From positions 1,864,197 to 1,928,196 of the forward strand of contig OZ025209.1 of NCBI GenBank assembly GCA_964019055.1: DNA of 64,000 nt, read 5' to 3'. The position numbers and the translations under genes were made by a program. Source of the DNA: Anthopleura xanthogrammica. Its lineage: Eukaryota; Cnidaria; Anthozoa; Actiniaria; Actiniidae. Below the pieces are notes generated by a model. The model searched no databases and was not told the DNA's origin. It saw nothing but the letters and a program-made list of their open reading frames with translations. This document shows, in pieces, positions 20,635 through 32,400 of the stretch; within the stretch, counting starts at the first letter, position 1, and every line of letters starts with the position of its first letter.

Positions 20635-23494
20635 ATGAGGGGCCGCGCATGGATGGATTTCTGTTTTCTCTTTGGGCTCGTGTTTCGTAAGTCTTGTCTG
20701 TAAATTTAAATCTCTTGTTGAATTAGACAAAAATTCCATTATTATTTTCATGGCTTGCATAATCCTTCCTCTCATAATACAATAAATGGATGCGTTAGTC
20801 ATAGTTATTGCGGACCTTCTAATCTAATTTCAACCATGAACAAAATCCATTAGAAATATATTCCAGACCAGGACAGGGTGGTCTGGTTTCTTGGAAAAGG
20901 TACCATTTATTGTGACTGAGGATCCATTCCAGACTACACACGAGACCTATTGGTGCAGTGGACCAGTAAGGTCTGCGTAAGGAAGTTTTGAATTAAAAAA
21001 ATATATATCACGCAATCGCCTAAAATTTAATTATTGTGATTGTGCTAACTTGTTGTTTCTTTTTCTACTTTTTTACAATTTAATTTGCAAACTTCCAGTC
21101 GCTGGTCCAGCATGCAGCAGAATTTTACAAGGTATTTATACGTCATGAATATAAATAAAAATACTAAGGAAAGAGAATACAAAAATACATAATAATAATG
21201 ATAGGCACATAAAAAATAAATTTATAACAAACAGGCGGTTTACATTGCGAGGGCACACTCAAGGGCCACCTGTCGCACAAGTATGCTAAAATCTTGGTGT
21301 ATAATTACTGTACAAGCAAACGCAGACTAGGTTTTCTTACTCCTGTTAGAGAAGAGCTGCACTGAGTCTGTGTATGTTGCTGATGCTTATACTTGTGTTG
21401 TAGACTCAGTTGTGCATTGCTCATTAACAGCAGTTGTCTTTCCTCACACCTGTTAGAGAAGAGCTGCACTGAGTCTGTGTATGTTGCTGAAGCTTATACT
21501 AGTGTTGTAGAATCAGTTGTGCATTGCTCATTAACAGCAGTTGTCTTTCCTCACACCTGTTAGAGAAGAGCTGCACTGAGTCTGTGTATGTTGCTGATGC
21601 TTATACTAGTGTTGCAGACCCATGAGAAAGGGCTAACCGAATCACGATGGTCTTTTATTTCAGTGTTTATACCAGATTCCAAGAGTACAGTACCGCATTC
21701 AGCTCTAGAGTCACACAATAAATACCGTAGCCTCCATCACTCTCCTCCATTAAACTGGTCAGACTCACTCGCTGATCAAGCACAAGCCATCGTTGATACC
21801 ATGGCGAGGGGTGGATCGTTTTCGTCTGGCCAGAGAAATATGGCTGTTAATTTAGGTCAAAATCTCGCTAAGCTTGCAGGTAATGTATAAATAGCGCCGG
21901 CAAATATTGCTGTTATGTCAACCAACATGGCTGCCGTGTCTTTTGTTTCTCCATTCTCTTGGGAATGATTGAAAACCAGCAATAGAGAACTTGAAAAGAT
22001 CACTCTTTTCATCTAAAGCTACGGACACACGGTGCAACATTGCGCGCAGTGTTGCATGCAGGCAATCGATGTCGCGAGCCTGTCACACGACGCAATGTGT
22101 TGCGCACAATTTTGCTGAAGTAGAAAACGATCCTACTTCAGCAACATTGCCTGCCATATTGTGCACAATGTTGCACCGTGTGTCTTCGCCTTTTAAGGTT
22201 AAAACCTGTTGTTCTCTTTCTCTTTTTATATTAGCGATTCTTGATAGATTTTTAATGAAGATTTTTGTGTAAGAACATGGAACCAGGAGAAGAAACCCTC
22301 GATGGAAAGGGAACTGAATCGAAACCATATAACTTATGTTATCACTAAAACTATTTGATCACTGCAACTACATTCGTTACAGGATTCATGACATGTGATG
22401 ATGCTGGAGAGATTGCAACCAACCTCTGGTACAGCCAAGCAAAAAACTACAGCTACTCAGATCCTAGACTGAATGCTGATACAGACACCTTCACACAGGT
22501 TAGACAGACACACAGACACCTTAACACAGGTTAGACAGACACACAGACACCTTTACACAGGTTAGACAGACATACAGACACCTTAACACAGGTTAGACAG
22601 ACACACAGACACCTTTACACAGGTTAGACAGACATACAGACACCTTAACACAGGTTAGACAGACATACAGACACCTTAACACAGGTTAGACAGACACACA
22701 GACACCTTTACACAGGTTAGACAGACACACAGACACCTTAACACAGGTTAGACAGACACACAGACACCTTAACACAGGTTAGACAGACACACAGACACCT
22801 TTACACAGGTTAGACAGACATACAGACACCTTAACACAGGTTAGACAGACACACAGACACCTTCACACAGGTTAGACAGACACACAGACACCTTTACACA
22901 GGTTAGACAGACACACAGACACCTTAACACAGGTTAGACAGACACACAGACACCTTTACACAGGTTAGACAGACACACAGACACCTTTACACAGGTTAGA
23001 CAGACATACAGACACCTTAACACAGGTTAGACAGACACACAGACACCTTCACACAGGTTAGACAGACACACAGACACCTTCACACAGGTTAGACAGACAC
23101 CTTCACACAGGCTAAACAGACACACAGACACCTCCACACAGGTACGGTTAGACAGACACACAGACACCTTCACACAGGTTATAGAAACACGACAAACTAT
23201 TGAGTCAAAATTGTTTTGCAGAGTTTTAATGGTGATATCATTTTTTATCGTTCACAGGTTGTATGGAAAGATAGCAAGGAGTTAGGAGTCGGGTGTGCCC
23301 GAAGCCCCACCAACCAGTCAGGTCCAGTCTACATAGTAGCACTCTACCGCCCGGCCGGAAACATTCCCAGACTGCTTCGCCAAGACGTCCTATCACCAGG
23401 TGTAAAAGGCAATGACCCGGATGTATATTCTACACTATTCAGAAGAAACTTTAAGAAACCAAAAAGAAGTAGAAGTAAACTAAAATTGACTTAG
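20635..23494 (+). CDS. Secreted CAP-domain protein 3 (217 aa)
   Basis: Exons are 20635-20686, 21099-21131, 21664-21879, 22383-22498 and 23258-23494; intron phases 1,1,1,0; 654 nt with stop TAG. The signal peptide is MRGRAWMDFCFLFGLVFLAG. The CAP domain is split over three exons: SLHHSPPLNWSDSLADQAQ, then NLGQNLAKLAG, then TNLWYSQAKNYSYSDP and TFTQ joined to VVWKDSKELGVGCA, then YIVALYRPAGN. It ends in a basic tail (RRNFKKPKRSRSKLKL). The CAP tetrad is fully altered: no first His, Gln in GQN, Gln in WYSQ, and Thr in place of the second His. The cysteine pair FMTCDD and GVGCAR matches the other two paralogues. The donor of exon 4 lies at the start of a 31-bp tandem array of itself. A poly(A) signal candidate is at 23760. 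Confidence 0.87.
21343..21620. repeat. 107-bp tandem repeat (CAP3 intron 2)
   Basis: About 2.6 copies with a 107-bp period (ctgttagagaagagctgcac begins at 21343, 21450 and 21557). Copies differ at few positions, so the duplication is recent. The array stops about 45 bp before exon 3. Confidence 0.9.
22024..22184. mobile_element. Short inverted-repeat element (CAP3 intron 3)
   Basis: The ends gacacacggtgcaacattg and caatgttgcaccgtgtgtc are exact reverse complements. Internal sub-repeats (ttgctgaagtag / ctacttcagcaa; ttgcgcgca-type blocks) add further pairing. About 160 bp with no coding content; a MITE. Confidence 0.85.
22483..23185 (+). repeat. 31-bp minisatellite carrying copies of the CAP3 exon-4 splice donor
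   Basis: The last bases of exon 4 and the first bases of intron 4 (gacaccttcacacag then gttagacagacac) are repeated about 22 times with a 31-bp period, starting exactly at the exon. Copies vary mainly at one or two positions (cttcacacag, cttaacacag, ctttacacag; cacacag or catacag). Nearly every unit keeps the string cacaggttaga, so it contains a full copy of the authentic CAG-GTTAGA donor. The last unit ends about 70 bp before the exon-5 acceptor. Confidence 0.95.
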
Positions 23495-24002
23495 CAACGT
23501 TGAACTTGGAATATATTTGTCATTTCTTGACGTACAAGTCAATTTTATCGAACGGGATTCCTGTGGCCAAAGGAAGCCCAATACTAGTTCATATGTATCG
23601 CAGTGTTGATAGAAGTGCCAGTCTTCTTTATCATAAATAGGATGGCCATACTTGTATTTCTATAATGGTGCAGGGATTTGGTGTTTGCCTTCATTCAGGA
23701 ACTTTGATTCATGCAAGTCGTGTTTTGATCAGGATCTGTCTCACAGCCATTCGTTTGTTAATAAATAAAACAAATAAGATATCCAGGTACTTGTTCCTGA
23801 CTTCATCAGTTTCTCTGGGTCAAATTTGTAGCGCTGTATATATATTGAATAAAGGCGGTCTACGCCTGAGGGTCGAATATTGTCCATTTTTGATGGCTGG
23901 TTGGACTCAAGCATTGATTTGGTGGTTTACTTTTAAGCTATTTTTTTCGTGTAACTCGGCTAGGGTGCAGTGCCACTTTTGCTACTTTCACTCAATTATC
24001 TT

Positions 24003-24305
24003 CCACTTGGGATACCTGTGTCAACAGGAAACCAGCACTTGAAGTTGAAGGTGTTTTGTTCAAGGTCATTTCGGTTTGACACCTGGGAATATCTTTGACA
24101 ACAGGCCCCCTAGAACTTAGAATTCTCGTTGTCCCTCTGCGTCCCTTTGGTGTTTTGACACTTGGGAATACTTGTGTCCACAGGTAACCCAGTGCTTAGA
24201 ATTCTCGTCGTCCGTCCACGTCCCTTCGGTGGTTTTGGGCTACCTGTATCCACAGGTAACCCAGGGCTTTGAATTCTCATCATTTCTCCACGTCTCTCTG
24301 TTCGT
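24003..24305. repeat. Degenerate ~75-90 bp tandem repeat
   Basis: Three to four diverged units share cacaggtaacccag, gaattctc and a gtccacgtccctt-like block. Lies between the converging CAP3 and SLC2A12 genes. No coding content. Confidence 0.7.
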
Positions 24306-24819
24306 TTCAACTATAAAACAGCCAAATCTATAGCTCTATCTATGTACATACCCTGGTTCCGTGACCATCGTTAGTGTGCATTTCTACTGAATCTATCTCA
24401 GTTCTCTTCATGTCTCTCCAGGGTCATTTTCTAGTAAGACATCCGAAGCAGACCCAGTACTAAACGGCCGTCTTCTCTCTACGCCGTCTCGTGACGTCAT
24501 ACTCCCTAGACATTTTATTAGTGACTCAGGGATGATGTTTCTCGTTTTTCTGGTTTTAAAAGAGAATAAAAATTTGAAAACTAACACTCGGGAGAATTAT
24601 CCTGCGTAGATGATGATAGTCATTGATAAACTAGTCTGAGAGCATGTTTAGTTTTTTTACCCATGCTATCCCATGATGCACTATACTAGCATATCATGAC
24701 GTCAGTGTTATCGGAAGTTATTGGAAGCCTTCATTGAGTAAAAAGTTACATGCGCAAAGCACTATATGGGTCCTATAACCTCTTTTTACTCAGACGCTTC
24801 AATCCAGTTTTCTATGACA

Positions 24820-27800
24820 TTAGTATAACAAGAAGGGTCTGAGGTAAAAGAAAGCCGTCATTGTGTCTGTACAGTATGGTGGTAAATGCCAAATGTTTGT
24901 GGTTCCGGCTTACATCTCTCCAATAATGATGATGATTATCATCATCGTCGTCGTCATCATCATCAACATCAGTGCTTCCAGTTCGTTTAATGTGTTCTTT
25001 ATTCTATTCTTTCAATGCTTTCGTTTTGGGCGGAATAATTTTAACATGAATATATATTATCCAAGTGTCTTTCACTTACCTGGAATTGAATTCAGCAGAT
25101 ATCTGTTCTAATGTTCTATTCTTTGTTTCTGGTACGTATTTATAGATGAAAATCACTGATATCATCCCAATAAACGAGTATAAGTAAAACGTCCATGATA
25201 TACCTATCGAACCTTTGAAAATAAAAGATTAATTATTCAAATTAATTTTTGAAATGCTTAAAAATAGGAAAAGGTTAAGTCAATATTTTACTTCGATAAT
25301 GATGGGAATGGTTGCCCAATTCTCCCGAGCCAGGGGCTCATACATAAAGCGTTCGAAGTTGCGCACTTTACCTTTCAACTAGCACCCAATCAATAGACCC
25401 CTTTCACGTGACGTCAAAGCAGCTCAATTTGGAGGACAAAACAAAAGAATTTAAATCTCCTGAGAATTGGAAATTGGAATTGGAACTCTTGTTTTGTCCT
25501 CCAAATTAAGCTGCATTCCGACGTGCTACAAGGGGGTCTATTCATGGCAATGCTGTTACCGTGCCGTGCCCGGCATTCCAGTTGGATGTGCAGTAATCTC
25601 AAGCACTGGTGAAATGCTTCGAGTAAGTGCCTACTGGTGTAGAATACATTTCGAAGGAAGAATCCCAGTACGTGGTACGGTAACGGTACGGAACATTAAT
25701 CCAACCAATCACAGTGCGCAAGGTTATATAGTCATCCAATCAGGATGCTGTACAATAATGTAACATACATACTTACTTATGAGGTCCAGGAAGGTCAAGG
25801 AAACGATCAAATTGGTGCCCCAGTTAAGTACAGTCGAGAATGCAAAGGCTCGACCCTTGATCGCCGAGGGAAATATTTCACTTAACAACAGCCAGGAAAC
25901 TGCGACAAAAAAAAGTGAAGCAAAAAAAAAGTTTAAAATACCCTTCTTTAGTATAAATACAAAGGTGATATACAAAATCGCGCGCTCTGATTGGTTTTCT
26001 ATCTCGGATTATCAGCCGATAATCACCTTTTCGGACAAAATGGCTGTCAGCGTGACCGTCGCGCTTTTAAAAAATAAAATGTTTTCACTTTCAATGTTGT
26101 TTCCTTCTTTCTTTTTTGAAATAATCACCTTTTTATCTATACTAAAACAATTATTCACCTCAGGCTCAGTGATTATCGATGAATATTTACCGAGCAGCTC
26201 GAAGACTCGCCGCTCGGTAAATATTCATCGATAATCACTTCGCCTTCGGCGAATAACTGCTAAATAACCGATTTATTTTCTCTATAACATGAAATTGCCT
26301 GTTTTCCTGTAACTTATGTTATGGTAGTTTACCTGGCCCAAATCCAAATGAGTATGCGCCAACAAACAGAACCATAGCAGTAAGTGAAATATACTTCAAG
26401 GCAGGACTAACAGGAGCAGTAGAAACAACATTTCCTGTGATCCTCGATGGATTACTGGTGAAATTCTGGCCATGGAAGGTTGTATGAATGGCCAGATGGT
26501 TTAAAGTGCTCGGGATGGATGTAGTGATGTTGTTGTTGTGATCGAGGTTCATCGGAGAGGTGTCGGAATACTGGCATTTGTTAGAAGGGTGTAGTTCACT
26601 CGGTAGATAATGGACCGCCATGCCAAGAGTGAGGATGCTAATACACATCACTGATGAACCAAGTAACAGGAAGCGACGACGACCTAAAAGAATAAGAAAT
26701 AAAAACTGAACACGTTGCCAAGGAACCCTTAGCTTAACAATTTTATCGAACCCTGAAACAACCTCTGGGCTCATTAAAGTCAGGGCAAGGCTAACTTGCA
26801 AATCGAATTGAAATTTCTGGAATTAGCTTGTTAGGTTTTGTGGAGGGAGGAAAACTGAAGACCCAGAAAAAACCTCCGAATAAAGGGAGAAACCTAACAA
26901 ACTCTGTTCACATGTGATGTCGAGTAGAGAGAAGAGCGTACTAGCGCTACAGCACACTTAATTCTCAATGAGCATGGTCAAAAAAAAATGAATGAAATAA
27001 GGGAGGAAATATCTTGTAAAATATGTTAGTTCAAGAAGGAAACATTACTCACCTCCTCTATCCACAGTCAACAATGAAGCTATAGTAGCCATCAGCTAAA
27101 CAAGTAAACGACATCGTATTTAGCTACAAAAATGTAAGAATGCAAACGACTTGTTTTGTACCCTAAAATAACCACGGAAGGAAAGGGGGGGGGACACCTC
27201 CTTAAGAAACTTAGGCATGACATGTGCCGTAGAACTTACTCTAGACCATAGTTAATAGAGGGAACTCAGTCCCCTCTATTAACTATGTCTAGACTGAGTG
27301 ATATCAAATACTATGATATACTTGTACAAACACTTCAAAGGGAAATCTAGGCTGGGAGAGGGCAGTTTTTGTAATTACATATGCTCTAAAACTTACTCTA
27401 AGGTCAATGATGTTAAAATTATAGTATTCGTATACCATCACATCCACAGGTACTGAGAGTGGACTCAGTACCTGTGCATTTCCTTGGCAGTGAGATATGA
27501 GAAGTAGAGTCTGCCAACCGTTCAGCATGGGTCAAGTGAGTATGAGGTGAAAACTAAACACAATGAAGAATAAATAAGAAACACACCTTTGCTAAGCCAA
27601 TACTCAGTGTTGCAAGAGTAGCTTTTCCTCCACTGTGGAAGCCAAGGACTTGGAAGATAGTCGACGCATAATATACTACTGTAGGCTGACCTGTAAACTG
27701 AATAAATGATGGTAATTAGCATCCCCTGACGTCATTTCCGGTCTCGTTTGGACTTTTTCACCAACTGTGTTTGCATTCACTGAAGGCTGGGAATGAAAAT

Positions 27801-28831
27801 GGTAATTTCCATTGTTTTTCTATTGCAGACAATGTGTCCTTCCGCAGGAGAAGACACATGAATATGGATACAACTCAAACAAAGAATCTTATTCTCAAGT
27901 CCACATGTCATTCCCTAGAGTATCATTTCTTTGTTTAACGGTTGTGCAGGAGAAGACACATGAATATGAATACAACTCAAACAAAGAATCTTATTCTCAA
28001 GAGAACGACACTTGGCCTGAAATGGGAAAATATTATGCCTTGGTGGATTAGGTCCATAAGTGAACATTTCAGTCGGTGTGTAGTAACACACATACATAAA
28101 TAATATTAATCTTTATTAACGTGTCTAATCGTTGTATCGTCTACATGGCACTAATTGGGGCTACTTACTTGTTGAAAGAATATCACACCACACCCAACCA
28201 ACATTCTCTGTCGCATATTGTCTGTCTTACTGAACAAGTCCTTGAATTTGTAATGCTGAGGATACAATGGAAAAAATAAACATCAAAATTATGCGAAAGT
28301 ATACAAAAGCAACAAACTAAGTTATCTCAATTAATTCTTGAGTTCTCTGAGGTTATTTAGGACACTTAGAGCTGTAGATTAATTAAAGCCAAAGCATGAG
28401 AAAACACGCCATGTCTGCAGTTGTCTGACTCAATATAAAATACTCAACAAAAACTTGGAAAGAGACTAAAAGAAAACTACTCAGGAGATGATGATGTCAT
28501 AGCTGTTTCTTGACTTACATGGGTAGTATGAATACCAGACTTGATTTTGGCCATCTCTTCATAAGGGTCACCCATCCAATGAAACTGGTGTATACAAGTA
28601 CAAGCCTGGATATAAAAAGAATCATCATCATCATGAGCATCCATCATAATCAACTCAACAGCATCAATATCATCATCATCGTTATCATTGTCAACATCAT
28701 TACAACACATCAGCAGCAATATCATTGCCATCACTATTAGTATCAAAAACAGCATCATCATCATCACCATCATCATCATCAACATCATCATCACCATCAT
28801 CATCATCATCATCATCACCATCACCATCATC

Positions 28832-28862
<31 letters not shown>

Positions 28863-28914
28863 CCATCATCATCAACATCATCATCACCACCATCATCATC
28901 AACATCATCATCAC

Positions 28915-28946
<32 letters not shown>

Positions 28947-29060
28947 CCACCACCACCACCACCACCATCATCATCATCACCATTATCATCATCTTCACCA
29001 TTATCATCAACATTATCATCATCATCATCACCACCACCATCATCATCATCATCACCATCT

Positions 29061-29091
<31 letters not shown>

Positions 29092-29098
29092 CATCATC

Positions 29099-29129
<31 letters not shown>

Positions 29130-29438
29130 CCATTATCATCATCATCATCATGTATCACCACCATCATCATCATCATCATCATCATCATCACCACCACCAT
29201 CATCATCATCATCACCATTATCATCATCATCATCATCACCATTATCATCAACATTATCATCATCATCATCATTATTACTATCAACAGCAGCACCATCATC
29301 ATCATTGTCAACATTGTCATCATCATCATTATCATCATCATTACAACACATCAGCAGCAATATCATTGCCATCACTATTAGTATCAAAAACAGCATCATC
29401 ATCATCACCATCATCATCATCAACATCATCATCACCAC

Positions 29439-29473
<35 letters not shown>

Positions 29474-32400
29474 CCACCACCATCATCATCATCATCACCA
29501 TTATCATCATCATCATCTTCACCATTATCATCAACATTATCATCATCATCATCACCACCACCATCATCATCATCATCACCATTATCATCATCATCATCAC
29601 CACCACCATCATCATCATCATCACCATTATCATCATCATCATCATGTATCACCACCATCATCATCATCATCATCATCATCATCACCACCACCATCATCAT
29701 CATCATCACCATTATCATCATCATCATCATCATCACCATTATCATCATCATCATCATCATCACCATTATCATCAACATTATCATCATCATCATCATTATT
29801 ACTATCAACAACAGCACCATCATCATCATTGTCAACATTGTCATCATCATCATTATCATCATCATCATAGTCAACATCATCATTCTATAATCATAATAAT
29901 AATAATAATAATAATCTATAACAACATCTTCAACACCACCATCATCATAAGAATGATACCACAGGGAGCCCATACTAGATTGTCGTACCTTTGCCTCTTG
30001 ACCATTGACTATTAACCATCTTGGACTTTGTGGAAGAAAAAACATTCCAATTCCTTGAACCAGCGCTGGAATCCCTGAGAGACCAAACATATATCTCCTA
30101 AAAATAATAACCATGTAAATTAGAGTAAAGCTGTCCTCTGAGCAAGAGGCCCATTACTCAAGAGCTCAAAGGGAGGTCAAATTAGAATTTGGAAGTGTTG
30201 GTTTTGTAGATGGAGATCCTGGGGAAAACACCATCCCCCACCAAAGCAGTCAAAGGTGGTTCCATATTAGTTGTGTACACAACTTGTGCTTAAATTAAGA
30301 AATAAAACAGCTTTAACTGTGCTACGTTCAGTAATACAGCAAGTAGGAAATGACCACAGCACAAACAAAGTGCGAAGAGAAGAATGTCACATATAGGCAT
30401 GACATTAGCACCATGCTCTGTTGACTAATACAGCACAGTTTCCAACCAATCAGAGTGCATAGCAAGGTGATAGTTGATAAGAATACTCACCAACCAGATG
30501 GGACATTGATGAAGAGGAAATTAACAACATAAGCGAGCAAGAGACCAAGACATATTCCTAATTCATTAAGAGATACGAGCATCCCTCGCCATTTCTGTTA
30601 GGAAAATGTCCAAAATAAAAAGAGATATCAATTATTAGAGAGGTTTACACGATTGAACTGTGACCAGGAAAACCCCAGGTAATTTACTGGTATATTGATC
30701 ACTTAGGAATTATATTTCCCTTCTTGATATTATCTAGAAAATTGATAAATATTTTATGCAATCACAAGACAAATGTGGCTCTGAGTGTTTATTGTTGAAA
30801 TAATTTTAAAATTGTTCATGGTTTTCCACAAAAGTTCATGAGATCCAGTAATTACAGTTGTTAATTAACAGGTGATTTATGAATATCTAACAGTCAAAAT
30901 AATTAATTGTGGTGAATCATTATCATTATTAAATGAAAATAAAAGAATAAGAAAAAAAACAATATGGTATAAAACTGACAATTACATGTTGACAAGGAAA
31001 TGAATTAATTTTTAATGATCACTCTGAATTAATGCTGGTCACTATCACAGTCAAGGCATTGTCAAATACTAATGACATGTACTGTTTACTTACCGCAGGT
31101 GCTATCTCAGATATGTAGATACACTCAGCAGTAGCAGATAAAGAAACACCAAACCCAACGATCAGTCTTCCTAACACCTGGGACAATAGAATCATTACAA
31201 ACTGAATTATTCATCTTTTTCTTTGTTTGCTGAAAGTTTCTGTCACAACAAGTTCAACTCCAAATAATTTTCTGATTTTTACAAATTAAAGTAGGAAAAG
31301 GAAATTTTAATACAAGAAACGACATGTGGTGTAGAGAAAAGATGAGATGGGAAAATAGTACAGGGAAGGAATAGAGGATATAGAATGGGATAGGATGGGA
31401 TCTGATGGAATGGGATGGGATGGGATGGGATGGGATGGGTGAGATCTGGTAGGTCATAACAAGAATACTAATCAAGGTCATTAGAGACATTAGTCTAGAT
31501 AAGAAGGACAGAAAAGGATGGGATGACATGGAATGGGATGACATGGGTGGGATCTGATTGAATGGGATAAGATCTGGTATTAATCAAGGTCATTAGCAAC
31601 ATTAGTCTAGATAAGAAGGACAGAAAAGGATGGGATGACATGGAATGGGATGACATGGGTGGGATCTGATTGAATGGGATAAGATCTGGTATTAATCAAG
31701 GTCATTAGAGACATTATTCTAGATAAGAAGGACAGAAAAGGCAATAAAGTATACTTACCAAAACTGGATAACTCTTAGCAATTGCTAGTATTATAGCACC
31801 AACCATGAAGATAACTGAGTTTATGATAATAGCGAGACGTCTACCTAGAAAATCCACGATAAATCCTATAAACAAACAACAAAATACAATGAACAATAAT
31901 ATTGCTAGGTTTCAATCAGCTGATAAAGGTCTCCAAATCTCATTATCTGCTCCAAATTGTGGTCAAACACTAACTGCTAAAATGGAGCATCTTATTCTAT
32001 TGCCTTGAAATTCTTAATAATAAGGTTTGAAATGGGAAAACCCTGGTGGAAAGATTCCCATATATATATATGAGGGTGGGGATGCTCATCGAAAATGTTG
32101 AAAATGACCCCTAAAAGGTACCAAAATTCTTTTTCACCCCAAAATGGTACCATATGATCGAATTTTACAGCATTTTAATTAGTTATTCATTCCAACACCC
32201 TACAAGGTACCAAAAAACAAAAATTAACCCCTAAAAGGTAGGACGAGCATCCTATCCCCTTTCACATCGGAGTCCAAAACATATTAAGCTTAGTAAGTCA
32301 CTGGGTCCATAGACTGAATGATTGTTTTATTACCTCCAGTAAGAGAGGCTAACACTGCACCAATTAACATTGAACTGACAATCATTTCTTGTTGGAAACA

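Noticed and set aside
22483..23185. Regular 31-bp repeats as a CRISPR-like array
   Set aside because: Units are contiguous without unique spacers, the context is a spliced animal gene, and the unit derives from the adjacent exon.
23665..24042. 125-codon open frame after CAP3
   Set aside because: Overlaps the CAP3 3' UTR and poly(A) signal candidate and the start of a tandem repeat; no recognised product.
28477..30114. Long open frames on both strands (poly-Met/Val, poly-Ile/Thr, poly-His, poly-Asp, poly-Ser)
   Set aside because: They are a by-product of the ATC triplet array, which has no stop in most frames. The array lies inside an SLC2A12 intron bounded by good splice sites.
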